This document shows, one piece after another, positions 28,881-37,778 of a stretch of 64,000 nt of DNA. The stretch comes from Opitutia bacterium (GTDB taxonomy: Bacteria > Verrucomicrobiota > Verrucomicrobiia > Opitutales > Opitutaceae), in assembly GCA_947475065.1 (NCBI GenBank), contig CANJLB010000015.1, forward strand, positions 1-64,000, read 5' to 3'. A program made the position numbers and the translations under genes. Each line of letters starts with the position of its first letter. The stretch's first letter is position 1. The notes under the pieces are model-generated. The model had not been told where the DNA came from and did not search any database. It was given only the letters and a program-made list of their open reading frames with translations.

Positions 28881-29603
28881 ATGGTCAACGTCATCTGCAT
28901 GAAGTGGGGCACGAAGTATGGCCCGGAGTTTGTCAACAAGCTCCGTTCCATGGTGCGCCGCCATCTCGTGCACCCGCATCGTTTCGTGTGTTTCACCGAC
29001 GATGCAGCCGGCCTTGATCTCGCCGCGGGCATTGAGGCCCTGCCGCTGCCCGCGATGGACCTGCCGCCGGGCAAGGAGCGCGGCTGGCGCAAGCTCTCGA
29101 CTTTCGCCGCACCGCTGGCCGATCTGCGCGGGCCCACGCTGTTTCTCGATGTGGACGTGGTCATCACCGGTGCGCTCGACGTGTTCTTCGATCATCCGGG
29201 GAAGTTTTGCATCATCCATGACTGGGCGCGGCCCCGGCGCATCACGGGCAACTCGTCAGTTTATCGTTTCGAGGCGGGCGCACATCCCGGCCTGCTGGCG
29301 TATTTTCTCGCGCACATTGACCAGGTGAAGGCCGAGGTCCGCAACGAGCAGGAATACCTTACTCGCGAAATCCACCGGCAGGGTCTGCTCACCTACTGGC
29401 CGGCGGAGTGGTGCGTGAGCTTCAAGCATACCTGCCTGCCGGTGTTCCCGCTCAATTTTTTCCAAGTGCCGCAAATTCCGCCCGGTGCGCGCATCGTGGT
29501 CTTCCATGGCAACCCGAACCCCGACGAGGCCGTGATCGGCAGGGGCCATGGCCTGCTGCGCCACGTTCGCCCGACACCGTGGATCAACGAGCACTGGCGG
29601 TGA
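28881..29603 (+). CDS. Glycosyltransferase-like protein, 240 aa
   Basis: The N-terminus MVNVICMKWGTKYGPEFVNK leads to a Rossmann-like region with FVCFTDD and a metal-binding LFLDVDVVITG (Asp-x-Asp) near residue 95. Late blocks include YWPAEWCVSFKH and a HGNPNPDE loop. This pattern fits small GT-A fold glycosyltransferases (GT8-like or polysaccharide-synthesis type). No signal peptide or membrane segment. It is divergent from lpxL, so a role in surface glycan or LPS assembly is plausible but inferred. Confidence 0.65.
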   Translation: MVNVICMKWGTKYGPEFVNKLRSMVRRHLVHPHRFVCFTDDAAGLDLAAGIEALPLPAMDLPPGKERGWRKLSTFAAPLADLRGPTLFLDVDVVITGALDVFFDHPGKFCIIHDWARPRRITGNSSVYRFEAGAHPGLLAYFLAHIDQVKAEVRNEQEYLTREIHRQGLLTYWPAEWCVSFKHTCLPVFPLNFFQVPQIPPGARIVVFHGNPNPDEAVIGRGHGLLRHVRPTPWINEHWR

Positions 29604-29610
29604 AAAGAAA

Positions 29611-29638
29611 AAGCCGGAGGCGCAGCGGCCTCCGGCTT
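29611..29638 (-). terminator. Rho-independent terminator for pnp
   Basis: An 11-bp perfect stem (aagccggaggc/gcctccggctt) with a gcagcg loop. In the minus direction it is followed by tttcttttca, giving a U tract for pnp. In the plus direction no T tract follows, though it may still affect the glycosyltransferase transcript ending 8 bases away. Confidence 0.8.
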
Positions 29639-29663
29639 GAGAAACGGGAACGAGGCGGAGCGA

Positions 29664-31886
29664 TCAGCCTTGCGTGGGCGCGGTGGGGGCGGGTTCGCCA
29701 CCGCCGTTTTGTTTTTGCGCTTCCAGCTCCCGCATCGCGGCCTTGCGGCTGAGGCGGACCTTGCCGCTGCGCTCATCAATGCCGATGCACTTTACCGTGA
29801 TGGTGTCGCCTTCTTTCACGACGTCCTCGGTGCGGCGCACACGGAAATCGGCGAGCTCGCTGATGTGACAGAGACCCTCCTGACCGGGCGTACATTCGAC
29901 AAAGCAGCCGAATTCCTTCACGCCGGTCACGCGGCCCGTGTAGATTTTGCCCGCCTCGATGGGCACGCCCCCACCACCGCCTTCGCGGCCACCGCCGGCG
30001 CCGCCGCCGCAGAGGCCGTCAATTTCCGCAATGGCGCGGGCCATCGCGTCGCCGTTGTTGGAATAGACGAACACCTTGCCGGAGTCGTCGTCGGCGATGT
30101 CAATCTGCGCGCCGGTTGTCTCGGTGATGCGGCGGATGGTTTTGCCGCCGGGCCCGATGAGGAGGCCGATCTTCTCCGGGTTGATCTGGATGGTCTGGAT
30201 GCGGGGCGCGTATTTGCTAAGGTCGGCGCGCGGCGCGGGCATGGTGGCGAGCATGACGTGGAGGATCTCGATGCGGGCGTCGCGGGCCTGGAAGATCGCG
30301 GCCTTGGCGATCTCGAAGGGCAGGCCGTGGATTTTGAGGTCAAGCTGGAATCCGGTGATGCCTTTCGTCGTGCCGGCAAGCTTGAAGTCCATGTCGCCGA
30401 AATGGTCTTCCTCGCCAAGGATGTCGGTGATGGTGACCCATTTCTCGATGGAGCCGTCGGCGGCGTTTTGCGTCATCAGGCCGCAGGAGATGCCGGCGAC
30501 GGGCGCGATGATCGGCACGCCCGCATCCATGAGGGCGAGGCAGCCGCCGCAGACCGAGGCCATGGAGGTGGAGCCGTTCGACGCCATGATTTCGGAGACG
30601 ACGCGGATGCTGTAGGGAAACGCATCCTCGGGCGGCAACACGGGAACAAGCGAGCGCTCGGCGAGCGCGCCGTGGCCGATTTCGCGGCGGCCAGGACCGG
30701 TGGTGCGTCCCGTCTCGCCGACGGAAAACGGCGGGAAGTTATAATGGAGGATGAAGCTCTTCGACGTGGCGCCGCCGGTGAGGCCGTCCATGTCCTGCGC
30801 CTCCTTGGTCGGCCCGAGCGTGGTGATGGCGATGTTCTGGGTGTCGCCGCGTTGGAACATAGCGGAACCGTGCACGCGCGGAAGGACGCCAACCTGCGAC
30901 TGCAGGGGACGGAGCGCCTTGGCACCGCGACCGTCGGAGCGGACACCCTTGGCGAGGACGGTGTGGCGGTAGGCCTTGTATTGGAGGTCTTCGAAGACGA
31001 CGTTGAGATCAACGTCGGTGAACTTGTCCGCGCCGATTTCGGCGGTGAGGGCGGCCTTGGCCTCGTCCTTCAGGACTTTCATGGCGGCGTTGCGGATCGG
31101 GCGATCTTTGCCAAAGATGGCGGCGGAGATGCGTTCGGCGGGGACGACGCGCTCGATGATCGCGCGGGCGGCGGGCGTGGCACCGACGAGCGGGAACACG
31201 GCCTTGGCCTTGCCCGCGAGTTTCACGAGCTCCCTGATGGCGGCGATGATGGGCTGGATCGCCTGATGGCCAAACGCGAGCGCCTCGATGAACTTCTCCT
31301 CCTCGATCTGGTCGGCGGAGCCTTCGATCATCAGCATGTCCTTCTCGTTGCCGACGTAAATGAGGTCGAGCGAGGAGGCGAACATCTGCTCGATGGTGGG
31401 ATTGGCGACGAACTGGCCGTCAATCAGCGCGACGCGGATGGCGCCGATGGGGCCGTTCCACGGGATATCGGAGATGGCGAGCGCGGCGCTGGCACCGTTG
31501 ACCATCGGGATGTCGGAGTCGTTGAGCTGGTCGGCCGACAGGAGCTGGCCGATGATCTGCACCTCGTTAAGGAACCCCTCGGGAAAGAGCGGGCGGCAGG
31601 GGCGGTCGCACAGGCGCGAGGTGAGGATCTCTTTTTCCGAGGGCCGGCCCTCGCGCTTGAAATACCCGCCGGGGAAGCGGCCGGCGGCGGCATATTTGTC
31701 GCGGTAGTCCACCGTGAGCGGGAACCAATCCTGCCCGGGCTTGGTGGTCTGCGCGACGCAGGCGGTGACAAAGACGTTGGTTTCGCCGACGGTGACGTTG
31801 ACGGCGCCATTGGCGAGCTGGGCGAGGGAGCCGGTGGAGAAGGTGATCCCTAGGTTTGGGACCGTGACGGAGTGTTTCTGATTCAT
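29664..31886 (-). CDS. pnp: Polyribonucleotide nucleotidyltransferase (PNPase), 740 aa
   Basis: 3'-5' phosphorolytic exoribonuclease of RNA turnover. Both RNase PH-like domains are present ([19 protein letters not shown] near residue 63; a second from about 325 with a [15 protein letters not shown] block near 404), then a KH domain ([20 protein letters not shown]) and an S1 domain ([20 protein letters not shown]). A Gly-rich insertion ([14 protein letters not shown]) lies between KH and S1. The start at 31886 ([10 protein letters not shown]) is chosen over a long non-conserved extension. It lies downstream of rpsO in the classical rpsO-pnp order. Confidence 0.97.
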   Translation of the reverse strand: MNQKHSVTVPNLGITFSTGSLAQLANGAVNVTVGETNVFVTACVAQTTKPGQDWFPLTVDYRDKYAAAGRFPGGYFKREGRPSEKEILTSRLCDRPCRPLFPEGFLNEVQIIGQLLSADQLNDSDIPMVNGASAALAISDIPWNGPIGAIRVALIDGQFVANPTIEQMFASSLDLIYVGNEKDMLMIEGSADQIEEEKFIEALAFGHQAIQPIIAAIRELVKLAGKAKAVFPLVGATPAARAIIERVVPAERISAAIFGKDRPIRNAAMKVLKDEAKAALTAEIGADKFTDVDLNVVFEDLQYKAYRHTVLAKGVRSDGRGAKALRPLQSQVGVLPRVHGSAMFQRGDTQNIAITTLGPTKEAQDMDGLTGGATSKSFILHYNFPPFSVGETGRTTGPGRREIGHGALAERSLVPVLPPEDAFPYSIRVVSEIMASNGSTSMASVCGGCLALMDAGVPIIAPVAGISCGLMTQNAADGSIEKWVTITDILGEEDHFGDMDFKLAGTTKGITGFQLDLKIHGLPFEIAKAAIFQARDARIEILHVMLATMPAPRADLSKYAPRIQTIQINPEKIGLLIGPGGKTIRRITETTGAQIDIADDDSGKVFVYSNNGDAMARAIAEIDGLCGGGAGGGREGGGGGVPIEAGKIYTGRVTGVKEFGCFVECTPGQEGLCHISELADFRVRRTEDVVKEGDTITVKCIGIDERSGKVRLSRKAAMRELEAQKQNGGGEPAPTAPTQG

Positions 31887-32216
31887 GATGGGAACGCGGA
31901 GTGCGGGTTTGCGGATGACGGATGTCGGTTGCGGATTTGCTGGCGAAACGCCGGCGGTGAGCCGGTGTGGGTTGGGAACGCGAACAGGCGGAGTGCCTGC
32001 GCTGCGGAGGACGCGATGCGGCCGGAGGGCCGGTGCGCGCGGGGTTGGGTCTCTGATGGTTTGAAACCGTTTCAATCACCTCGGTCCGTTCCGAGAGATT
32101 TCCATATGGCGCCCGGGAAATGGGTGGGCACCAAATGGAAATGTCCCAGGCTGGCTGCGAGTGCCGTAAAACAACAGCGGGCGACCCGCGGATCGGGTCG
32201 CCCGTGCGATAAAGGG
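31887..32216. other. rpsO-pnp intergenic region
   Basis: 330 bases with no gene. It contains the rpsO terminator hairpin (32178-32204) and GC-rich leader sequence of pnp. No double-hairpin RNase III site as in E. coli could be recognised by eye. Confidence 0.5.
32178..32204 (-). terminator. Terminator downstream of rpsO
   Basis: An 11-bp perfect stem (cgggcgacccg/cgggtcgcccg) with a 5-base loop, starting 13 bases past the rpsO stop. On the minus transcript it is followed by ctgttgttttac, a moderate U tract. Confidence 0.75.
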
Positions 32217-32483
32217 TTATTTGCGGAGATTCAGCTTCTGGAGCAGCTCGGTGTATTTGGGCAGATTGTGCTTTTTAAGGTAATCGAGAAGCTTCCGGCG
32301 GCGGGAGGCCATCTGCAGGAGGCCGCGGCGCGAATGGAAGTCCTTCCGGTGCGTGCGCAGATGCTCGGTCAGATGATTGATGCGGGCGGTGAGCAACGCG
32401 ACCTGAACCTCGGACGAGCCGGTGTCCGTGGCGTGGGTTTTGTATTCGGCGATGATGGTGGGTTTGACGACGACGGTGGACAT
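32217..32483 (-). CDS. rpsO: 30S ribosomal protein S15, 88 aa
   Basis: Length 88 and sequence are typical of S15: [20 protein letters not shown] near residue 20, [20 protein letters not shown] near 45 and the C-terminal [15 protein letters not shown]15 binds the central domain of 16S rRNA. It opens the rpsO-pnp pair; the terminator at 32178 suggests partial uncoupling from pnp. Confidence 0.98.
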   Translation of the reverse strand: MSTVVVKPTIIAEYKTHATDTGSSEVQVALLTARINHLTEHLRTHRKDFHSRRGLLQMASRRRKLLDYLKKHNLPKYTELLQKLNLRK

Positions 32484-32799
32484 ATGGTTGGGAGTTGGGT
32501 GAACACGACTGAAGGGAGCCTTTGCAGGCCCCGTGCCGCCCGCTTCGCCCCGGGAAACGGGGCTTGGCCGGCGTCACCGTTCCAAATCTGGCGGAGTGCC
32601 AGACCAGTCATGGTGGAAGCCCGCAACCAGCAGGCTTTCACTAACGCAGAGGCTGACCGTCCCACCTGCCGCCGTGCGGCGCAAGCAGATTTTTTAGGCC
32701 TTCGGCTCTGGGGAACGCCTAGCATTGCCGCTTAGTGAAATGCCCTGCGTAGGGGACACAAACTCCCCGGAAGACAGAGGACCGGCGGGGGCATACAAC
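32484..32799. other. Region upstream of rpsO and downstream of pdhC
   Basis: 316 bases with no convincing gene. It includes a GC-rich hairpin (ccccgggaaacgggg, near 32555) that could belong to the rpsO leader, where S15 often regulates its own translation. No motif proves this. Confidence 0.4.
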
Positions 32800-34140
32800 T
32801 CACAGCAGCATGAGCGCGGGCTTTTCGAGGAGATCGCGGAGGGCGGCGAGAAACTGGGCTCCGGTGGCACCGTCCACCACGCGATGATCGCCGGAGAGGG
32901 TGAGCGTCATCCGCTGGCCGATGGCAAGGGTGTCACCTTTCACCACGGGCTTTTTCACGGTTGCGCCGACGGCGAGGATGGCGGCATTGGGCGGATTGAT
33001 GATCGCGCAGAAGCGGTCCACGCCCATCATCCCGAGGTTGGTCACGCAGAAGGTGCCGCCGGTGAACTCCTCGGGCTTCAGCTTCTTCTCCTTGGCGCGC
33101 TTGGCGAGATCCTTAGTTTCACGGCTGATGGTGACGAGATTTTTCGTGTGCGTGTCGCGGATGACGGGGGTGATGAGGCCGTCCTCAATGGCGACGGCGA
33201 AGGAGACGTGAACGCCGGGGTGGTGGTGGATGGCGTTGCCCGCCCAGGAACAGTTCATCGCGGGGACGGCGCGGAGGGCGTCCGCGGCGGCCTTGAGGAT
33301 GAAGTCATTGACGGAGAGTTTGTCAGCAGGCGTTGAGGTGGGAGCGCCGGGCTTTGCGGGGGCGGCCTCCTTCTCGAGGGACGCATTGAGGCGGGCGCGG
33401 AGATCGAGCAGCGGGGCGGCATCAATCTCGATGTCGAGGTAGAAGTGTGGTATGGTGGCTTTCGACTCGACGAGACGACGCGCGATGGTGGCCCGCATGT
33501 TTGAGACGGGGACGAGTTTTTCCTCTTGGATGGGTGCGACCGCAGGGAGACTGATGATGGCGGCGGGCGCGGAGGAAAATGCGGACTGCGGACTGCTGAC
33601 TGCTAACGGTGTGGAAACGGCGATGGGAGATCTTTCGGCGGCAAGGATATCAGCGCGGACGATGCGGCCATGGGGGCCGGAGCCGGCGACGGTGGCAGGA
33701 TCAAGGCCTTTTTCGGCGGCGAGCTTGCGGGCGAGCGGAGAGATGCGGAGGCGTGCGCCGCCGACGCGGGAGACAGGCGGAATGACCGCCGCAGGGGCCG
33801 GCGCAACACGGACGGCTGACGACGGAGCCTGGGGAGCCGCAGCAGGTTTGGCGGCGGGGGCAGACGGAGCCGCCCTGGGCGTGGGAGCGGCAACGATTTC
33901 GCCGGGCTTGCCGATGGCGCAGAGGGCGCTGCCGATGGCGACCTGACTGCCGCCGAGCGCGAAAATTTTGAGCAGCGTGCCGTCAAAGAAGCTCTCTAGC
34001 TCCATCGTGGCCTTGTCGGTTTCAACCTCGGCGAGCATGTCGCCGGACTTGATGGCGTCGCCTTCTTTTTTAAGCCACTTGACCAGCGTGCCCACCGTCA
34101 TGGTGTCGCTGAGTTTCGGCATGTCGATGATGTTGGCCAT
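32800..34140 (-). CDS. pdhC: Pyruvate dehydrogenase E2, dihydrolipoamide acetyltransferase, 446 aa
   Basis: Single N-terminal lipoyl domain with the lipoylated Lys in VETDKATMELES (near residue 43), a Pro/Ala-rich linker, a peripheral subunit-binding domain (RISPLARKLAAEKGLD near 132), then the catalytic acetyltransferase domain ending with the active-site block SGDHRVVDGATG. It transfers acetyl groups to CoA in the cytoplasmic complex. It follows pdhB by 40 bases. No E3 gene is present in the window. Start 34140 (MANIIDMPKL) is the standard E2 opening. Confidence 0.95.
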   Translation of the reverse strand: MANIIDMPKLSDTMTVGTLVKWLKKEGDAIKSGDMLAEVETDKATMELESFFDGTLLKIFALGGSQVAIGSALCAIGKPGEIVAAPTPRAAPSAPAAKPAAAPQAPSSAVRVAPAPAAVIPPVSRVGGARLRISPLARKLAAEKGLDPATVAGSGPHGRIVRADILAAERSPIAVSTPLAVSSPQSAFSSAPAAIISLPAVAPIQEEKLVPVSNMRATIARRLVESKATIPHFYLDIEIDAAPLLDLRARLNASLEKEAAPAKPGAPTSTPADKLSVNDFILKAAADALRAVPAMNCSWAGNAIHHHPGVHVSFAVAIEDGLITPVIRDTHTKNLVTISRETKDLAKRAKEKKLKPEEFTGGTFCVTNLGMMGVDRFCAIINPPNAAILAVGATVKKPVVKGDTLAIGQRMTLTLSGDHRVVDGATGAQFLAALRDLLEKPALMLL

Positions 34141-34180
34141 TGGGTCAGGTTGAAAGGTGAAGATTGAAAGTTGAGACCGG

Positions 34181-35158
34181 TCAGCCGAGCGCGGCGAGCG
34201 CGGCATTGAGGACGCGCTGGGGGTTGGGAAGCTGCTCGGCCTCGACGGGCGGGCTGTAGATCGCGGGAGCGTCCACCGTGGCGAGGCGGTGGATGGGGCC
34301 GTCGAGTTCGTCGAAGGCCTCGCGCTGGATCATATAGGCGAGCTGCGAGCCGACGCTGGCGAAGGGCTTTTGCTCCTCGACGATGAGGACGCGGTGGGTT
34401 TTCGCCACGGAGGCGAGGACGGTGTCCATGTCGAGCGGGCGGATGGTGCGGAGATCCACGACTTCGACGGAGATATCGTGCTCCTTTTGGAGCAGGTCGG
34501 CGGCGGCGAGCGAGTGGAGGACGCAGCGGCCATATGTGACGATGGTGAGGTCGGTGCCGGTGCGTTTCACGTCGGCGAGGCCGAGCGGGATGACCACCTC
34601 ACCCTCGGGCACCTCGCCCTCGGTGCCGTAAAGGATGGTGTTTTCGAGAAAAAAGACGGGATCGTTGTCACGGATGGCGGATTTGAGGAGACCCTTGGCG
34701 TCGGCGGGGGTGGAGGGGACCGCGACCTTCACGCCGGGATGGTTGGCAAGGACATTCTCCGGGGTGTGCGAGTGCGTGGCACCAACATTTGTGCCGCCGT
34801 TGGCCGGGCCACGGATGACGATTGGGCAGTTGATCTGGCCACCGCTCATGTAGCGGACGTTGGCGGCATTGTTTAGGATCTGGTCAAAAGCGACGGAGTA
34901 GAACGACCAGAACATCAGCTCCATCACGGGGCGGACGCCAAGCATGGACGCGCCGATGCCCATACCGATGAAACCGGCCTCGCTGATGGGGGTGTCCACA
35001 ATGCGCGCCGGGCCAAATTTTTCGAGGAGGCCCTCGGTGACCTTGTAGGCACCGTTGAACTGGGCGACCTCCTCGCCGAGGACGACGACGTTGGCGTCGC
35101 GGGCAAGCTCCTCGGCAAGAGCGTGGCGGATGGCTTCGCGATAGGTGATGACGGGCAC
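34181..35158 (-). CDS. pdhB: Pyruvate dehydrogenase E1 beta subunit, 325 aa
   Basis: Full-length E1 beta (about 325). Landmark blocks are NVVVLGEEVAQFNGAYKVTEG near residue 23, DTPISEAGFIGMGIGASMLG near 55, and SVEVVDLRTIRPLDMDTV near 236. It forms the alpha2beta2 thiamine diphosphate-dependent decarboxylase with PdhA. It lies 48 bases after pdhA and 40 before pdhC. Confidence 0.97.
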   Translation of the reverse strand: MPVITYREAIRHALAEELARDANVVVLGEEVAQFNGAYKVTEGLLEKFGPARIVDTPISEAGFIGMGIGASMLGVRPVMELMFWSFYSVAFDQILNNAANVRYMSGGQINCPIVIRGPANGGTNVGATHSHTPENVLANHPGVKVAVPSTPADAKGLLKSAIRDNDPVFFLENTILYGTEGEVPEGEVVIPLGLADVKRTGTDLTIVTYGRCVLHSLAAADLLQKEHDISVEVVDLRTIRPLDMDTVLASVAKTHRVLIVEEQKPFASVGSQLAYMIQREAFDELDGPIHRLATVDAPAIYSPPVEAEQLPNPQRVLNAALAALG

Positions 35159-35206
35159 GGCGGGAGATTTTGGATTTTGGAAGTTCGATTTTGGATTGAA
35201 TCCAGA

Positions 35207-36310
35207 TCAGTCAAAAAAAAGGCGGCCTTGGGATTTGCGCTGGGAGGGGTTGTCGGTTTCCCAGTAAACGTCGCTTTGGATGTCGGCGGCGGTGGGGTAG
35301 GGGCTGGCCCTTGTGAACTCGACCGAGCGCTCCACCTCTTCGCGCGCGTCATTGTCTATCTGCTCAATGAGGGCAGCGGTGAGCACACCCTCGGCGACCA
35401 GGGCATTTTGGAAAACTTGGATCGGATCCTTGGTGCGGCGGTATTCCTCGATCTCCGCCTTGGTGCGGTAGGTGCTGTTCGGTGGATCGGGGTCGGCGAC
35501 GGAGTGCCCGCGATAACGGTAGGTGCGAATCTCGACGACGGCGGGCTTCGACTGCTCGCGAGCAGCGCGGAGAAATTTGTCCATGCCGGCGCGGACTTCG
35601 TAGAGATCGTGGCCATCAATCACGCCCCAGGCCATGCCGTAGCCCTCGGCGCGTTTGGCAAGATCGCCGGCGGAGGAGCGCGCCTGGCTCGTGCCCATCG
35701 AGTAACCGTTGTTCTCGATGACGAAGACAACCGGGAGCGACCAGAGCGCGGCCAGATTGTAGGCCTCGTGGACAGCACCCTGGTTGACCGCCCCGTCGCC
35801 CAGAAACGCCATCGCCGCGCCCTTCAGTCCCTTGTATTTGATGCCGTAGGCGAGGCCGGCACCGAGAGGAATCTGGCCACCGACGATGCCGTGGCCGCCC
35901 CAGTAATTTTTGTCAGGTGCGAAAAAGTGCATCGAACCGCCTTTGCCCTTCGAGCAGCCGGTGGCTTTGCCGCAAAGCTCGGCCATGAGCGGGTTTAGCT
36001 CCATGCCGACGGCGATGGCGTGGCCGTGATCGCGGTACGCGGTGATGACGTGGTCGTCCTTGCCCATCAGTGAGCAGCAGCCGACGGCGACAGCCTCCTG
36101 GCCGATATAAAGATGGAGGAAGCCGCCGATTTTGACGTTATCCTTCGCGTCCTTGTAGAGATGAAGGCTGCGCTCCTCAAAGCGGCGGATGCGCACCATC
36201 GTACGGTGGAGCGCGATTTTCGCGGCTGGCGCGAGGCTGGCATTGACCGCGGCGGAGGCCGCCGGGCTGGCGCGAGGTTTTTCCACGATGGTGGCGGCTG
36301 GGTTGCTCAC
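35207..36310 (-). CDS. pdhA: Pyruvate dehydrogenase E1 alpha subunit, 367 aa, GTG start
   Basis: Contains the thiamine diphosphate-binding motif GDGAVNQGAVHEAYNLAALW followed by ENNGYSMGTS, and the regulatory-loop region YRYRGHSVADPD, all typical of E1 alpha. No ATG lies between the conserved IRRFEERS block and far upstream, so the GTG at 36310 (VSNPAATIVEKP) is the likely start, giving a normal length with a short Ala-rich leader. The open frame continues upstream but there overlaps the Nudix gene. It is the first pdh gene of the cluster, 58 bases after the Nudix gene. Confidence 0.93.
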   Translation of the reverse strand: MSNPAATIVEKPRASPAASAAVNASLAPAAKIALHRTMVRIRRFEERSLHLYKDAKDNVKIGGFLHLYIGQEAVAVGCCSLMGKDDHVITAYRDHGHAIAVGMELNPLMAELCGKATGCSKGKGGSMHFFAPDKNYWGGHGIVGGQIPLGAGLAYGIKYKGLKGAAMAFLGDGAVNQGAVHEAYNLAALWSLPVVFVIENNGYSMGTSQARSSAGDLAKRAEGYGMAWGVIDGHDLYEVRAGMDKFLRAAREQSKPAVVEIRTYRYRGHSVADPDPPNSTYRTKAEIEEYRRTKDPIQVFQNALVAEGVLTAALIEQIDNDAREEVERSVEFTRASPYPTAADIQSDVYWETDNPSQRKSQGRLFFD

Positions 36311-36368
36311 AAGGTTGGCGCGATGGTTGATGGTGCGGGTGCGAAGTGTTTGTCGGCGCGCGAAGAAA

Positions 36369-36932
36369 TCAAGTGTTGTTTGCGGCTGTGCCCCGGCCTG
36401 CCGACGTGCCCGTGGGCGTGACTTGCTCGAAAACGAGCCGCAGCGGCACGCCGGGCGCGCAATCGAGGCGCAGCGCGACGAAGCCGTCCCGATGCCGGTC
36501 ATAGATCGGCCAGAGCGCGGCTCGGTCGGTGTCCGGAATGGGCAGAGCTTCGATGGCGGCGCGCGAAAAAAAACCAAAATGTCCCTCGGCGATGGCGGGC
36601 GGGAGCGCGCCGACGCATTTTTTCAGGCGGAAAAGAAACAGCAACCAGTGCGCGGCGCCCTCGTAGGCCTTTTCGGAGATCATGGCGAAGAGATGAAAGT
36701 CATCCGGCGTGGTCTCGACGCCGGTTTCCTCCAGAGTCTCGCGCGCGGCACATTCGAAAGGCGACTCGCCGAGCGAGGTCTCGAGTTTACCCCCTGGGGG
36801 GCTCCAGACACCGAGATTGGGCGGCTTGGCGCGCAGGAGGAGGAGGAGTTCGCCGCGCGGGTTTTCGATAAAGACGAGCACCGCTGTGCGGTGGGCGAGA
36901 GGCGTAGCAGGCGTTGGTGCGAGGGCGGGCAT
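36369..36932 (-). CDS. Nudix hydrolase with a widened Nudix box, 187 aa
   Basis: The Nudix box lies at residues 47-72. From Glu56 onward it is canonical: Glu-x7-Arg-Glu-x2-Glu-Glu-x-Gly (ESPFECAARETLEETG). The Gly-x5-Glu part has two extra residues (GGKLETSLGE), so the family is a variant. Nudix enzymes cleave nucleoside diphosphates linked to other groups, often 8-oxo-dGTP or NADH. It heads the pdh cluster on the minus strand. The start at 36932 puts the beta strand HRTAVLVFIEN early, as usual. It is divergent from the gene at 36998. Confidence 0.85.
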   Translation of the reverse strand: MPALAPTPATPLAHRTAVLVFIENPRGELLLLLRAKPPNLGVWSPPGGKLETSLGESPFECAARETLEETGVETTPDDFHLFAMISEKAYEGAAHWLLFLFRLKKCVGALPPAIAEGHFGFFSRAAIEALPIPDTDRAALWPIYDRHRDGFVALRLDCAPGVPLRLVFEQVTPTGTSAGRGTAANNT

Positions 36933-36997
36933 GAAGGGACGGAAATCATCAGGCGCGACCTTGACGCGGCAAGCCGCAAAGCCACTTTGTCGGCATT

Positions 36998-37708
36998 ATG
37001 AACCTCCCAACCTTCCTTCCTTCTTCGGTCTGCCGCGTCATAACTGGTGCGATCACGGCTTTTGCAGTGCTGGCGTTGCACGTGGCCGCCGCGAGCGGCC
37101 CGGCAACCCCCAACGTGACGAAACCCACGCCCGCCACCGAAGCTGCGGCCCGCCGGGGCGGGCCGGCGGCGGCAACAAAAGACGAGCCGGCCAGAGTCGA
37201 GGTCGTGGCGGTGCGGTTTGCCGGCATCAACGCCATGGGCAGCTCGGCCCTCACGTGGAACGAGACCGACGTTGAGATCAACGTGCGTTCGACTTCAACC
37301 AAGGCCGACAGCCGGTTTGTGAACCGTGTGAAAGTCACTCTTACGGTGGCGTTCGAGAGCGCGCCCGGCGAATACTCCCACTACCGTGCGAGTGCCGAGG
37401 CGGTGGCACTGGAGGTCGGCCGTGCGAACTTTCGTTTTTATCTGCCGCCGGAGGTTGTTCGCCGGGACAAATTGCGGACCGAGCCCAAGCTCTACGCCGT
37501 GGAAATTACCGCTGACGGCCAGGTGATGACCCCGGCCAAGTTTGCGTCCAATGCGCCCGAGGCCCGGGTCTTTATCAAGGAGGCGGACAAAGAGACGGCC
37601 GCTAACAGCGGGATATTGCTGCCCCAATATCTCACGTCTTTCGCTTTCGACCCCGGCAAAAGTGCGCCGTCATTTGTGCGCAGGGAGCCGCCGGCGGAAC
37701 AAAAATGA
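36998..37708 (+). CDS. Secreted protein, probable Amuc_1102-type component of pilus-like locus, 236 aa
   Basis: Signal peptide at the N-terminus (VITGAITAFAVLALHVAAAS), then an Ala/Pro-rich stretch and a single beta-rich domain starting RVEVVAVRFAGINAMGSS. The middle has repeated short beta strands and YLPPEVVRRDKL; the end is unstructured. I place it as the Amuc_1102-like first gene of the five-gene Akkermansia locus mainly because of gene order: it sits 70 bases before the PilM-like gene. The family relation is from memory and needs a profile search. The product is probably periplasmic. Confidence 0.65.
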   Translation: MNLPTFLPSSVCRVITGAITAFAVLALHVAAASGPATPNVTKPTPATEAAARRGGPAAATKDEPARVEVVAVRFAGINAMGSSALTWNETDVEINVRSTSTKADSRFVNRVKVTLTVAFESAPGEYSHYRASAEAVALEVGRANFRFYLPPEVVRRDKLRTEPKLYAVEITADGQVMTPAKFASNAPEARVFIKEADKETAANSGILLPQYLTSFAFDPGKSAPSFVRREPPAEQK

Positions 37709-37778
37709 TTTTTTTTGAAGTTTCTGCTTGCGGCGTTCCGGCGCATCTGAAATCGAAAGCGCTCCCCTTTACTTACCC

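Noticed and set aside
29637-31853. 738-codon plus-strand frame antisense to pnp
   Set aside because: Shadow of a highly conserved gene; composition typical of antisense GC-rich frames.
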